Shown here piece after piece: positions 39,101 to 47,800 of a stretch of DNA of 64,000 bases; within the stretch, counting starts at the first letter, position 1; each line of letters opens with the position of its first letter. The translations under genes were made by a program, and so were the position numbers. The notes below the pieces were generated by a model, which searched no databases, was not told where the DNA came from, and saw only the letters and a program-made list of their open reading frames with translations. The DNA comes from Gigantopelta aegis (taxonomy: Eukaryota; Mollusca; Gastropoda; Neomphalida; Peltospiridae). The stretch lies in assembly GCF_016097555.1 (NCBI RefSeq), contig NC_054702.1:85182175-85246174 (forward strand), given 5' to 3'.

Positions 39101-40984
39101 GGTACTGGGTTGTGAAACCTGAACCTACCAGCCTGTAGTCTGATGGCTTAACCACTGTTTCATTGTTCCATTTTAAAAATAACTATTTGGGGGAATAGCA
39201 GAATAGTGTATATTTTTATCCCTGGTGACATTCATACTATGTTACAAGTGATAATAAAATTAATGTTATTGAAATTCAAAATTACTTTAAATAGATTAAA
39301 ATTGTTACCAACTATTTGTGGTTTCATTTGTTTTTTAAATGCATGATTTAAAAGTATTTTTTGACTATATCTAGAGAAGCAAAGTTAATTTATAAATGCA
39401 TAACAAATTACCATATGACAATCTGGTTTATTAAGAATCAACTTGTTTTGATATTTTGCCATTTTGTTCTTGCAACTCATCAAATTAAAAAACAGTGATA
39501 CAGAGGTATATCAAAGGCCATAGTGTGGTGGAATTTCACTTCATGTTACTTACAAGTTTTAATCCGACATTTTCATTTTAGTCTCTTTAATGACATGAAG
39601 ACATTTGACTTACATGTAGTTTTATATTTTAGTTGCTAGAACTTGAAGCTATGTTATCTGGAGCTCCTGATGCATTCATCATTGTAACGAAGCAGTGGAT
39701 GAATGTAAAACGGTGAGCCTCTTTTTATACGCCCGTCTATGATGGATCATATTATATGGTATGGCGTTGTCCATCCATCTGTACGTCAGTCTCTTAACTG
39801 TTTCTTGTCCGGACCATATCTTACATACAGATGCATACAGGATCATCAAACCTCACATGTAGGAACAACATGGGATGGCGGTGTGTCGCGCACTATTACT
39901 AGGTCACTGTGACCTACTTTTCATGGTCTGCAGCACATAACAGTAAATCCTTATCTGGACCATATCTTGCATACAGATGCATACATGACTACCAAACCTC
40001 ACATGTAGGAACATCCTGGGATGGTGGTGTGTCGCATACAATTACTAGGTCACTATGACCTACTTTTCATGGTCTGCGGCACATAACAGTAAATCCTTGT
40101 CTGAACCATATCTTGCATACAGATGCATACATGACCATCAAACCTCACATTTAGGAACTTGGGATGGTGGTGTGTTACATACAATTACTAGGTCTCTGTG
40201 ATACAAATAAATAAAATAATTTGTCTATATTCTGAACATCATATGGTTTTCCATCAAACTCCTGACGGGCATATCATGAACCTCACCGGTAATCTTGTTT
40301 TTGGTAGTTTTTCTTTAGTCAAACAACAATAGTGGAGAAAAAAACTAATTTGATTGTTTTCTTTATGTTAAAAAACTATGAGAGATAGTATTTATTTATT
40401 TTAGTGCATTAAAGGTTCATTATCATAGATGTGCCATATTCTGCTATTTTTTTACATTTATTAGTGATAAATAACTACAAAATAATCTTCAAATGTTGGT
40501 CACAGCTGTAGCAACTTCATCAGGAGTAGGTGATGATCTCCTGGGAAACCATGTAGAACCTGGAACTCGATGCAATAACTGTATTGAATGTGTGGTCATT
40601 TGGTCAGGTGATAATTGATAACCGATATTCATTTTTTGAAGAATCTGTTTTTGTGAATTTGAAAACTGGAAGTAGTGCTGTTGAATACATTACTAACAAA
40701 CTGTTTTTCATCATATTAAATTAACATAAAAATGTCTTGTGGTATTGCTTCTGTTTTTTTTGGGGGGGGGGGTTGGGGGGGGGGGCTGTTGTTTGGCTTG
40801 TTTGTTGTTTTTAAAAGATGTGACTGTTTTTATTGGGTATATGGTTTGATATTATTTCTAGTTTTAATGTTTTCTTTATTTCAGGAGCAGTCAGTCAGTT
40901 TCCAGTCTCCCAAAAGTTAATGAAGTATTTCCCACTGTTCGAAGTGTAATAGAAGTTTTAAACGTTAATACAGCATCTTGTTAA
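12641..40984 (+). CDS. TTC13: Tetratricopeptide repeat protein 13 (TTC13) orthologue
   Basis: Twenty-five exons join in phase to 857 residues (human TTC13: about 860). Exons: 12641-12896, 17257-17372, 18303-18378, 19021-19091, 19937-20002, 21866-21958, 22058-22174, 22650-22763, 23256-23338, 23658-23799, 25298-25402, 25915-25981, 26310-26428, 26725-26765, 28574-28745, 29199-29238, 29813-29957, 30600-30683, 31086-31167, 31904-32016, 32969-33101, 37943-38022, 38648-38726, 39633-39712, 40885-40984. All introns are GT-AG. The start sits in ACCATGG and opens a signal peptide (MVVLSLLTFCILFINSQG). Residues 150-415 are TPRs, for example YFNLGLALYYRGRVRNAIEV. Residues 475-857 form the family C-terminal region, with INWREVYRIGVQYRRLVDP (564-582) and the ending VFPTVRSVIEVLNVNTASC. 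The signal peptide suggests a secretory-pathway protein; its function is poorly known. Two splice oddities (exons 14 and 18) are given as findings. Confidence 0.93.
13029..14421. mobile_element. TA-flanked transposon with doubled ends
   Basis: The left end CACTCATGTCACCTTAGTCT and right end CAGACTTAGGTGCCACCAGTG are imperfect inverted repeats, each next to TA. A 343-bp unit is repeated directly (13027-13369 and 13370-13727), so a second left end lies at 13371. A second, weaker right end lies near 14196. There is no transposase frame. The TA target suggests a non-autonomous Tc1/mariner relative. It lies in TTC13 intron 1. Confidence 0.6.
14422..17256. other. Rest of TTC13 intron 1
   Basis: AT-rich sequence without recognisable coding potential. 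A short (AG)n lies at 15198-15214. Near 16260-16540 are short G/C-rich pieces like the ends of hAT-like MITEs. Nothing else stands out. Confidence 0.4.
17754..17884. repeat. 65-bp perfect tandem duplication
   Basis: A unit beginning CTTTTAGACAACATCTTTAG and ending CAGCAGGG occurs twice head to tail, apparently identical, in TTC13 intron 2. It is either a very recent duplication or an assembly artefact. Confidence 0.85.
18390..18450. repeat. TA microsatellite
   Basis: About 30 TA units begin 12 bases after the exon 3 donor of TTC13. Confidence 0.9.
18506..18945. repeat. Long palindrome complex
   Basis: 18506-18675 is a hairpin whose arms share GTGATATCATAATTTATCAG and its complement. TTTATCATCCATTA near 18660 is repeated inverted near 18930, so a larger inverted structure encloses it. 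A small palindrome, GCGATATCTCC and partner, lies at 18863-18887. It is part of the hairpin family in this gene. Confidence 0.65.
20688..21065 (-). repeat. Antisense SINE with variant head
   Basis: The antisense tail TTTGTTTAACGACACCACTG is followed by the conserved centre (CTTTTATATGCAC, CCCACAGACAGGAAAGCAC) and by head-like blocks with CAGGATTGAATCACCTTGG. The same head appears sense at 33.2 kb. It lies in TTC13 intron 5. Confidence 0.7.
21413..21535 (+). repeat. Unclassified interspersed repeat
   Basis: CTTGGACGGAGGAGCCGGCC through CAACAGCTTGCTCTGAAAGT is closely matched at 51.67-51.78 kb. It is a short dispersed repeat or SINE fragment of unknown class. Confidence 0.55.
24187..24350. repeat. 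Long palindrome (hairpin element)
   Basis: Both arms contain ATAAATAGA, TTTTTTAATAT, AATATCAACC and AATCGGTATTTGTC in inverted order; the loop is near 24268. It lies in TTC13 intron 10. Confidence 0.8.
24525..24692. repeat. Long palindrome (hairpin element)
   Basis: Arms share TCGTACTGATTTTATGAAAC, GAGTGTCGGGATT and GTATTACCC, inverted; the loop is near 24608. It lies 175 bases from the previous hairpin in the same intron. Their outer AAATAGAG ends are alike, but the inner arms are unrelated. Confidence 0.8.
26744..27790. repeat. 47-bp minisatellite overlapping TTC13 exon 14 donor
   Basis: About 21 units of GGTTTGTCTTCAACTAGTTG plus TCACGTATATGCCTAGCTGT plus TAAGATA follow the exon 14 donor. 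Two of them (at 26990 and 27601) instead carry CCAGATATCGGGTATATATC, identical to the exon-intron junction at 26755. Offsets are 235 and 846 bases, exactly 5 and 18 periods, so the junction is itself one unit of the array. Confidence 0.92.
27794..28099 (+). repeat. SINE terminating the minisatellite
   Basis: A head with GGTGGGATGTAGCCCAGTGG, a B-box-like GGATTGATCCC, a conserved centre, and a tail with AAGTAAAACATTCCTTCC. It begins within the last partial unit of the 47-bp array. Confidence 0.75.
29975..30540 (+). repeat. Decayed SINE copies before TTC13 exon 18
   Basis: At 29975-30320 are parts of a SINE (AGGATCGATCCC, GTGGGGAAAGTGCATATAAA, AATAAATGTGCTCTAATGG). At 30480-30540 is a separate tail, AAATAAAATGTGTTGAGTGC. 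Confidence 0.6.
30555..30599 (+). other. Duplicated 3' splice site of TTC13 exon 18
   Basis: TTTTCAG followed by TGTTCTGTTATGAATTTAAG lies exactly 45 bases before the exon 18 acceptor TTTTTCAG and its GGTTCTGTTATGAATTTAAA. Acceptor and exon start have been duplicated in tandem. Using the upstream copy would add 15 codons in frame with no stop. Confidence 0.75.
31295..31422. repeat. Palindrome in TTC13 intron 19
   Basis: ATATGGAGTTTTTAGATTTG and TATTGTCTATTTGAT are repeated inverted around a loop near 31355. A partial relative (GGTGTTATTTTCATTTGATC) lies at 31586-31606. Confidence 0.75.
32673..32837. repeat. Long palindrome (hairpin element)
   Basis: The left arm (GATAAAGAGATTATTAC, AATATCATATATTAGGAATA) pairs with the right arm, which ends in CCTCTATTTATC. 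It lies in TTC13 intron 20. The rest of that intron, 32017-32672, is AT-rich with nothing recognised. Confidence 0.75.
33126..33530 (+). repeat. Variant SINE inside a short direct duplication
   Basis: A SINE with the head CAGGATCGAACCACCTTGG and tail AATTAATCTAGAGGTGTTG lies between two copies of GGAGAAGCTGAATATAG plus flank (33126-33172 and 33492-33530). At about 45 bases the flanking repeat is too long for a target-site duplication and points to a segmental tandem duplication. It follows exon 21 of TTC13. Confidence 0.6.
34092..35697 (+). mobile_element. Complete Tc1/mariner element
   Basis: A 1,606-bp element with perfect 26-bp terminal inverted repeats (TACTACTCAAAAGAATTTAA then GGGTCA), flanked by TA at 34090-34091 and 35698-35699. 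It contains one uninterrupted transposase frame in the same orientation as TTC13 and sits in TTC13 intron 21. Perfect ends and an open frame mark a recent insertion. Confidence 0.93.
34459..35484 (+). CDS. Tc1-family transposase (DD34E)
   Basis: 341 residues from the methionine of MVRLQL, the usual length for the family; the frame is open 51 codons further upstream, but that part is not transposase-like. The N-terminus has a helix-turn-helix pair (QRNVALRLGVSQSVVGRLWQ, then a second near 75-115) with an AT-hook-like GRPR between them. The catalytic triad is D153 (FTDESRF), D243 (QDDNARPH) and E278 (SPDLAPIEHAW), giving DD34E spacing. The enzyme would cut and paste the element at TA sites. No break is visible, so it may be active; that is inference. 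Its GC content is well above the flanking intron, consistent with recent arrival and perhaps horizontal transfer. Confidence 0.93.
   Translation: MVRLQLTIEDRGRAIAWLQDGNTQRNVALRLGVSQSVVGRLWQRYQATNSVRNRPRSGRPRSSTNREDRYITNMALRQRTTTARRLRDNLRTATGTRVSDQTIRNHLRANNLRCRRQAVRPPLLPRHRTARRHWCTLHLRWQRVQWGRVMFTDESRFSLQFNDGRVCVYRRPGERFADVNVRQRHRFGGGSVMMWGGISIHHRTPLYVVDGNLNRIRYLNEIIRPLVLPGLQQIGGGAVLQDDNARPHRARVVTDFLREQGIARMDWPAYSPDLAPIEHAWDELGRRVRDNYAPPANLHDLGQLLMAEWQAIPQEFFRRLINSMRQRCVDCIRARGGFTHY
35797..36175. repeat. Trinucleotide microsatellites
   Basis: (ATT)n at about 35797-35820, (AGT)n at about 36100-36152, then (ATT)n to 36178. They lie in TTC13 intron 21. Confidence 0.85.
36190..37535. other. Rest of TTC13 intron 21, left of the 64-bp array
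   Basis: Holds a G-rich piece at 36205-36275 and TTTA-rich stretches at 36560-36640. A TATATAA-rich block at 36850-36950 resembles 33985-34090 on the other side of the Tc1 element. 37260-37420 is GC-richer and unassigned. No coding exon is seen. Confidence 0.35.
37536..37856. repeat. 64-bp tandem repeat, five copies
   Basis: Units of GGGTCAGTAATAGG plus CAACCATCCGTGACAGAGCG plus TTTAAGATAATTTGAACTTA start at about 37540, 37605, 37669, 37733 and 37797. They are nearly identical. The array ends 86 bases before TTC13 exon 22. Confidence 0.88.
38910..39155 (-). repeat. Antisense SINE, third family
   Basis: TTTCGTGCTTATATCCAATT through ACTGTCCTGGGCACACACAT to GATGGCTTAACCACTG matches the copies near 5.0 kb. 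It lies in TTC13 intron 23. Confidence 0.8.
39811..40205. repeat. 146-bp tandem repeat carrying ERE palindromes
   Basis: Two full units and a partial third begin at 39811, 39957 and 40102. AGGTCACTGTGACCT (39901-39915) and AGGTCACTATGACCT (40047-40061) are exact AGGTCAnnnTGACCT palindromes; the third copy has decayed. It lies in TTC13 intron 24. Confidence 0.85.
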
Positions 40985-41298
40985 TGAAACTAAAACTTAA
41001 CTTTTAAAAGTTTTTATTCAGTGTTATGCATTCCAGAGTTTTATTGTTGTTATGCTCTATGCATACAGTTTTCAGAATCTTTGTTAAGTTTGTTTTGTTA
41101 CATATTGATTACTTTTATTGTTAACATTTAAAAGAATGGCGACATTGACACTTCAAGTTTTACTAGAAAGTTAAGTCATAAATTTATATTTTTGCTATCT
41201 TTAAGAATGTGAAAGAAGAAAAGTTGAGTTGATTATATTGTAAAAGTTTGTCTTTAATTTTAAGATTTCGGTATTCCGCTTTTAAACAATTTTCACTG

Positions 41299-41304
41299 AA
41301 TAAA
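41299..41304 (+). terminator. Candidate poly(A) signal of TTC13
   Basis: AATAAA lies 315 bases after the TTC13 stop codon in AT-rich 3' UTR sequence. No AATAAA is seen between it and the stop codon. Confidence 0.6.
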
Positions 41305-41367
41305 ACCTAAATATTTTATAATCTAAAGCTGCAACGTTGAGAATATTTTTAATCTTTAAAATCAATA

Positions 41368-41637
41368 GCGGTGTGGCCATTGGGCTATTTCTCGTTCCAG
41401 CCAGTGCACCACGACTGGTATATCAAAGGCCATGGTATGTACTACCCTGTCTGTGGGATGGTTCATATAAAAAAATCCCTTGTTGCTAATCGAAAAGAGT
41501 AGCCCATGAAGTGGCGACAGCAGGTTTCCTCTCTCATTATCTGTGTGGTCTTTCACCATATGTTTGAGGCCATATAACCGTAAATAAAATGTGTTGAGTG
41601 TGTCGTTGAATAAAATATTTCTTTCTTTCTTTAAAAT
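41368..41637 (+). repeat. 5'-truncated SINE with family A tail
   Basis: It starts in the centre (GGCCATTGGGCTATTTCTCG, then GACTGGTATATCAAAGGCCA) and ends in AAATAAAATGTGTTGAGTG and TTTCTTTCTTTC. ATCTTTAAAATCAATAG-like sequence occurs at both sides (41350-41367 and 41629-41644), a probable target-site duplication. Confidence 0.75.
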
Positions 41638-41644
41638 CAATAGA

Positions 41645-42518
41645 TTATCCATTCTGCTTAGTACCTGTGATGCTCAATTAATAATTTTCATGTAACTGTT
41701 CTTACTTCCATTCCAAGCTCACATGGAAATACAGTGTTAGGCCAGGTTATAATTTGTTGTTGGAATGCCATTAATTTCTAGATTTTCTTAGGTACAGAAT
41801 TCCGTAATAAGAGAGTATGTGATACTTGAATTAATATACCTATTTTTTTAATTAATATGACTAACAGTAACACTACCAGTAACAACAAGCATGAACATAT
41901 ATGGATCCAGACTGGAGTTTGTAGGTTTTACTAATACATGTGTTATTAGACAGAATATTTCAAACCTTCTGCGCTGTGTATTGTGGGTTGTGTTGTCTTC
42001 TTGTATAGAAAGCAAGTCATACTTTTCCCCACTCACATCCCACCTCAACACTTGTTAAAATCAACTGTTGCATATAAATTGTAAAACTATTTACACTGCA
42101 AACCTACGGTACCCTATCTAGCAATAACATTTACCCTGAGTGAAAAAACAACTGTGGGTACAAGCTTATTATAACCCACCAAGCAGAGACCAGAATGTTT
42201 TAATTTTTGTTTCAGTAATAAACATTTGGAAAGAGTTAACAGGTCTTTACCCTTTCCAGCTCTTACATTAATAGAGTGTTAACTTTTACATCTTTATTGT
42301 CTTACAACATTTGTTTGTATTGTAACTATTTCTTCTCTGTGAATTGTGCATTTATCTTGAGTTAATCATAAAAGATTCAGATTATATTATATGATGATTT
42401 TGTCTGAAAGATGCAAGTTCTTCACCATCTATGCAAATGTTCAGTTGAAGACCACCATGTTTTATTTGTCAAAAGTTAATAAAAAATATACTGACCTCAC
42501 CTATATGCAGATTGAATC
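41645..42518. other. Gene-free stretch after TTC13
   Basis: AT-rich sequence with no exon or repeat that I recognise. Confidence 0.35.
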
Positions 42519-42525
42519 GTGCAAA

Positions 42526-43435
42526 TAAAGGATTTCGACATTATAACATTTGTTTTGTTATGTATTTACATATATGGGAATAGGAGAGGATCTTGCCCAG
42601 TGGTAAAGGATTTCGACATTATAACATTTGTTTTGTTATGCATTTACATATATGGGAATAGGATAGGATCTTGCCCAGTGGTAAAGCACTTGCTTGGTGC
42701 ACAGTTTGTGTGGGATTGATCCCCATTAGTGGACCCATTGGGCTATTTCTCGTCTCAGTTAGTGCTCCACAATTGCTATACCATGGTATGTGCAATCCTG
42801 TCTGTGGGATGGTGCATATAAAAGATTACTGGTGTAACAATACATTGAACTATCGATATGTTGCGATAGTCATTTCCTCGATAGCAATGCATTGATAGTT
42901 AATTCAGCTATCGATAACTATTGCAATTGTTTGCTCAGCTATCGATAGTTTTGATAGTATGCATAGTCCAATAATATAGTCTACGACCAACGGATGATTT
43001 CACTACCTAGTGACATTATTACAAATAATTAAGTACAAACACAGACATACGTACATACATACACACGTACATTCACATGTACAAATGCACATAAACATAA
43101 ACCAACACACGCACACATATTTGAAGACTGAGGTAAATAGTTTTGCGAAATATCTATTCATATTATTATCAAGCAATTTAAGAACTTACAATACTATTGC
43201 AATAGTACTATCACTATTACAATACTATCACAATAGTATTTTAACTATTGCAATAGTAAAACTGACCACAATAGTCACCCCTATAAAGGATCCCTTGCTA
43301 CTAATGAAAAAAGGAAGAGAGTTTCCTATCTTTGACTATATGTCAAAAAATAACAAATTGACATCCAATAGCCAATGATTAATAAATCAATGTGCTCTAG
43401 TGGTGTCCTCAAACAAAACAAACTAACTTTATTAT
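42526..43435 (+). repeat. SINE B split by a hAT-like MITE, with duplicated upstream flank
   Basis: AAAGGATTTCGACATTATAA plus flank and the SINE start (GGATCTTGCCCAGTGGTAAA) is duplicated at about 42526 and 42605. The SINE runs to TATAAAAGAT at 42826, is interrupted, and resumes at TCCCTTGCTACTAATG (43291) to its AAACAAAACAAACTTT tail. Confidence 0.75.
42827..43281. mobile_element. hAT-like MITE inside a SINE
   Basis: The left end TACTGGTGTAACAATACA and right end TAGTCACCCCTA are imperfect inverted repeats. TAAAAGAT and TAAAGGAT, an 8-bp near-duplication, flank the insertion. The interior is rich in nested palindromes (AACTATCGAT, TATCGATAAC, TTGCAATAGTA) and a CACATA-like stretch. Confidence 0.65.
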
Positions 43436-43442
43436 ACTATTA

Positions 43443-43817
43443 CCGGTGTCGTGGCAGGCCATCGGTCTACAGGCTAGTAGGTACTGGGTTCGGATCCCAG
43501 TCGAGGCATGGGATTTTTAATCCAGATACCGACTCCAAACCCTGAGTGAGTGCTCCGTAAGGCTCAATGGGTAGGTGTAAACCACTTGCACCGATCAGTG
43601 ATCCATAACTGGTTCAACAAAGGCCATGGTTTGTGCTATCCTGCCTGTGGGAAGTGCAAATAAAAGATCCCTTGCTGCTAATCGGAAGAGTAGCCCATGT
43701 AGTGGCGACAGCAGGTTTCCTCTCAAAAATCTGTGTGGTCCTTAACCATATGTCTGACGCCATATAACCGTAAATAAAATGTGTTGAGTGCATTTTTAAA
43801 TAAAACATTTCTTTCTT
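43443..43817 (+). repeat. SINE family A, full length with TSD
   Basis: Head, GGTTCGGATCCCAGTCGAGG, conserved centre and TTTCTTTCTTT tail. TTTATTATACTATTA flanks it at 43428-43442 and 43818-43832. Confidence 0.9.
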
Positions 43818-43858
43818 TTTATTATACTATTAATCAATTTATCTTTTAACTTGACAAG

Positions 43859-43998
43859 ATTTCCTGGCAGAGTGGCAGTCCTATAGCCAGTGCAAGAAGG
43901 TAGAAATGGTCATGTCATGCATTCCACCAAAATCTGACAACTGGTCAGAGTACAATGACAGTGCTCACACTGAGGTGGAGGATCCTTGTTCAAGATAA
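43859..43998 (+). CDS. Possible isolated 3'-terminal exon
   Basis: After a pyrimidine-rich stretch and TTGACAAG, a frame in phase 1 reads FLAEWQSYSQCKKVEMVMSC, then IPPKSDNWSEYNDSAHTEVE and DPCSR before a stop. The composition (W, C, acidic) looks like protein rather than chance AT-rich frame. It does not continue TTC13, because splicing from exon 24 puts it out of frame. I know no homologue. It may be the last exon of an unseen gene or a relic. Confidence 0.25.
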
Positions 43999-44224
43999 AT
44001 GAATGAGTCCGTATAAATGGCCCATGTTAGCAATCATCTGAAACACTAATATAGAAGTGTGATGGAATCATTTCGATTCCATTTTGAACTTGTGTTGAAA
44101 TTTTTAAGAGATGGTGAATTTTATGCCAAATTTTAAATTTACCTGTGATTTATATATTTTTTACAGTTCTTTAGTGTTTTATTTGAAATTTTTAATTTTT
44201 TATATTGATATTGATCTTCATATC

Positions 44225-44763
44225 ATTGATGCAATTACCATAGTTTGACACCCAATAGCCGATGTATTTTTCATGCTGGGGTGTCGTTAAACATTCATTC
44301 ATTCATTTATTATACACATACACACTATGCCTATAGAATTTAAGAGACTAGACTCAAATCTCAAATGACCACACATATATACAGTTTGTATGGGGTTAGG
44401 CCATCGGTCTACAGGCTGGCAGGTACTGGGTTCGGATCCCAGTCGAGGCATGGGATTGTTAATCCAGATACCGACTCCAAACCCTGAGCGAGTTCTCCGC
44501 AAGGCTCAATGGGTAGGTGTAAACCACTTGCACCGACCAGTGATCTGTAACTGGTTCAACAAAGGCCATGGTTTGTGCTATCCTGCCTGTGGGAAGCGAA
44601 ATAAAAGATCCCTTGCTGCTAATCGGAAAGAGTAGCCCATGTAGTGGCCACAGCGGGTTTCCTCTCAAAATCTGTGTGGTCCTTAACCATATGTCTGACG
44701 CCATATAACCATAAATAAAATGTGTTGAGTGCATCGTTAAATAAAACATTTCTTTCTTTCTTT
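44225..44763 (+). repeat. SINE tail and a truncated SINE A
   Basis: A tail with GACACCCAATAGCCGATG and GGGTGTCGTTAAACATTC lies at 44225-44310. A SINE A lacking its first bases runs from GGCCATCGGTCTACAGGC at 44398 to TTTCTTTCTTTC at 44763. Confidence 0.8.
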
Positions 44764-45419
44764 CACTGTGCAAGACTTCACAATAGCTGCATGCATTCCA
44801 ATCATATTTACAATGACTTTGATTGATGGAAGTAACATTTTAGGTGTCTAATAAATATATAATTCCTTCATGTAAGTACATGAAACCAAATATTTGATAG
44901 TGCATAAATCATATGGAACTAAGTAATCTCATATGATCAACTGAGCTCATCATATTCAATTATCATCTGGGTTTGAAGCATTGAGTAATCAATGTTTAAT
45001 AAATACAGTGGTATGATCTGGTTTTGTACTGTTGCCCATGATGATTGACACAAAGCATCGCTGGTCTCATGTGATTTGACACTTGTACATAAATATTGGA
45101 ACAAAATCGGTAAATAGTTTCTTGCACCGTAATTGAATCCAGTTCATAATCATAAGAAAGAAACCCAAAACACTTAACTTTCACCAACGGGTATTCGTTG
45201 TTTTAATATTCTATTACAATATTCTACAGTGTCAGTTTTTCCAGGACTTTAGTTAACAAGTTCGAGACAAAATAAAATTAACAACTATTTCAGAGATAAA
45301 AGAGGAAATCTGATCAGTGTCATCAAAAAATCTTTATATGCCATGGATATAAGAAATTGGTCTTAAAAATACGTGATGCAAAGGACAACATAGTGGATAT
45401 ATAATTTAAATCAGAACCG

Positions 45420-45960
45420 TCCTTTAAGGACTTCGGTTAAATGTTTGTCATGTGTTATAAATATGGTGGGAAATGGCAGAACAGTTATACTTGGTCCATT
45501 GCAATGATGCTCAAGAGAAATTTATTATAACCCTAATTGGTTTCCATGTCGTCCATGCTAGCTTGAGCCCCACAGTTCTACGTGCGGTGTTCCACGGTGC
45601 ACGCGGAATGAATAAGCTGGGCTTATCAGAAATTATTTCCGTTTTAATGACATAACACACGGAGAAAGCCGAGACAACTGGGAGATAATGAGTGCACGGA
45701 ATGTCGTGCAGATTTATGAAGAATATGTTTTATGAAGACCACCCTTGCTTTTGGTGTCAAGGGATAATAATTATGACAAGATGGCAACGATTAGGCCAAG
45801 AGTTTAAAAGTATCAGGACCCATGAAGGAAGTGTGTGCTTCGGTGCTTCTCTCCGTTTCGGGAGTTATTCGTCCAGCCCTTAATACTCCTCTTACGTCGA
45901 TCTTTCAGTTCAGGGATATTTATTTGGGGTCAAGCCCCTGTTCTTTTTCTCCTCAGCAAG
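45420..45960. promoter_or_regulatory. Candidate regulatory island 1
   Basis: A complex, non-repetitive stretch, less AT-rich than its flanks and with no supportable gene frame. It holds homeodomain-type TTAATGACA and GATAATAATTATG motifs. Its neighbour 44764-45419 shows nothing recognised. Confidence 0.25.
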
Positions 45961-46026
45961 ACCAAGCAGAAAGTTTAGAATATATATACATGCAATTCCT
46001 CGAATTCTTATCTGCTGGTTTCAACA

Positions 46027-46465
46027 ATTAAAAAAAAAAACCCCAAAAAAAAAAAATTAAAAAAAAAAAACCCCAAAAAAAACATTCAAATTCCTCAAAT
46101 ACTTAGGTTTAGATATTTTATTAAAATACTAATTATTATTTGCGACTTTTGTCTTGTTAGTACTCCCTTTACAACGCGCGAACGAAACAATCGTTCTCGC
46201 AATTTCCAAGACTTATGATTACTTTAACACTATAGGTACATCACGCTCCGTGGATGGAAAAAGGATGCGTGTATGAACGTATAGTATGTAAATTAATTAA
46301 TTAATTTTCAACTGACCGTGAGCGATTATGTAGTTCGGTTGTTGTGTTTTGTTTGTTTTTTGTTTTGTTCTTTTGAGGGGTGTTCTTTTTCCCCATTTGT
46401 TTTTAAAATTATACCATACTTAATTAAAGGTAATTTTTTTTTAGCATTTCAGATTAAATCCAATT

Positions 46466-46539
<74 letters not shown>

Positions 46540-46540
46540 A
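46027..46540. repeat. Simple repeats
   Basis: A duplicated A-run/CCCC/A-run block at 46027-46082 and a (GT)n of about 35 units at 46469-46538, followed by two CAAAGTTGAAAAATCA units with more GT. Confidence 0.85.
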
Positions 46541-46639
46541 AAGTTGAAAAATCAGTGTGTGTGTGTGTGTCAAAGTTGAAAAATCACATTCCTGAATTAC
46601 AGAATAACTGACAGTATGGTCAGATCTAAAATTTCTCTC

Positions 46640-46960
46640 TGCAGGTGTTGTCGACCACCGCGGTTACGTTTCTGTGACAGTCTTCGGAATCTGTCGACCT
46701 TTGACCCGCGGTCTTCTTACAGGCGATAAAAACCAACGTGTCTCCCAGATGTTCTGGCCAGATAGTCAACAAAAGTTTTTAAGTGAGACCATAAACCAGC
46801 CGGCCTATCTGAGCTGAATCGTATTAAACGACTCGTATACAGTGATAAACTCGATATATTTACATTGTTGACGATTCGTGGACCTTCTCATCCCGTGCTA
46901 TTGCCCTCAGATTGGCCAAGATTGTAATGAAAGTGCCACAACCAATATAACTTTACGTGT
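46640..46960. promoter_or_regulatory. Candidate regulatory island 2
   Basis: GC-balanced unique sequence between AT-rich flanks. Contains GTCGACCACCGCGG, TCTGTCGACCTTTGACC, CAGCCGGCC, AGTGATAAACTCG and TTGGCCAAGATTG. There is no coding frame. Confidence 0.25.
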
Positions 46961-47415
46961 TAGCCTGTGACTGGGGTTACATCTTGTGATATACGTGTAC
47001 CGAATAAAACACGCTTGTGTAACGTGATCGCGTCACGATTATATACGAAAACCCACTATTATCTTTATAATAATTATAATAAAAACTTGGCGATCCGAGT
47101 TTGACATATTTAAACAATTTAAATAAAACCCCAGTACTCATTACATTTGGGGGTGTTAACATGCAAAATGCACGGAATGCCTTTTTCAAAAACGTACGGA
47201 GGATAACCATTAGATATTTTTTTTTCTCAAGAATTTGTGGATAAAATCATAATTAAAGTACATTTAAGAATGACGTATTTATAGAAACTTGTGTAATATG
47301 GCTCATAGGAAGAGCTAGCGGCGTGCACGTTGTCTGTACCTAACTGCAAGCATTACACTGACGTCTCACCAAGAGATATAGTCCGATACCAATGCCGTTA
47401 ACCGAGACAATTTAA

Positions 47416-47796
47416 AGGGACATTCCCGAGTTTGCTGCATTGTAAGATGTTTCCGACTAATAAAATATTTCTACAATTAAACTTACATATTAAATATATT
47501 TTCTTGTTTACAATATCAGTGTCTATATATTCAATGTGTTTCTGGTCTTCTTAATATTTGAAAGAAGCCCAAACTGGATTTTCTCTTCAAATCATTTTTT
47601 ACGTACGAAAAAATATTTTTAGGAAATAAAATGAAATTTAACGTAGTACAAATATTAGAACGATCAGAAATACGTTTAATATACAGCCACTAATATTTTA
47701 TGCAGAAAAATATATTTGATATGTAATTACAATAGTTAAAAAGTGTCTGTTAGTCGATAACATCTTTAAAATTGCAGCAAACTCAGGAATGTCCCT
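47416..47796. mobile_element. piggyBac-like MITE, copy B
   Basis: AGGGACATTCCCGAGTTTGC at the left and GCAAACTCAGGAATGTCCCT at the right, with exact TTAA on both sides (47412-47415 and 47797-47800). It is the most complete and undisturbed copy in the window. Confidence 0.9.
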
Positions 47797-47800
47797 TTAA

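Noticed and set aside
44459-44773. Repeated - strand frames with THSTHFIYGYMASDIW
   Set aside because: The same peptide appears at every SINE A copy (for example 7.0, 43.7, 57.1 kb); it is the SINE read antisense, not a protein family.
46318-46611. 97-codon frame ending in a CVCVCV run
   Set aside because: It depends on the (GT)n repeat; the part before it has no recognisable domain.
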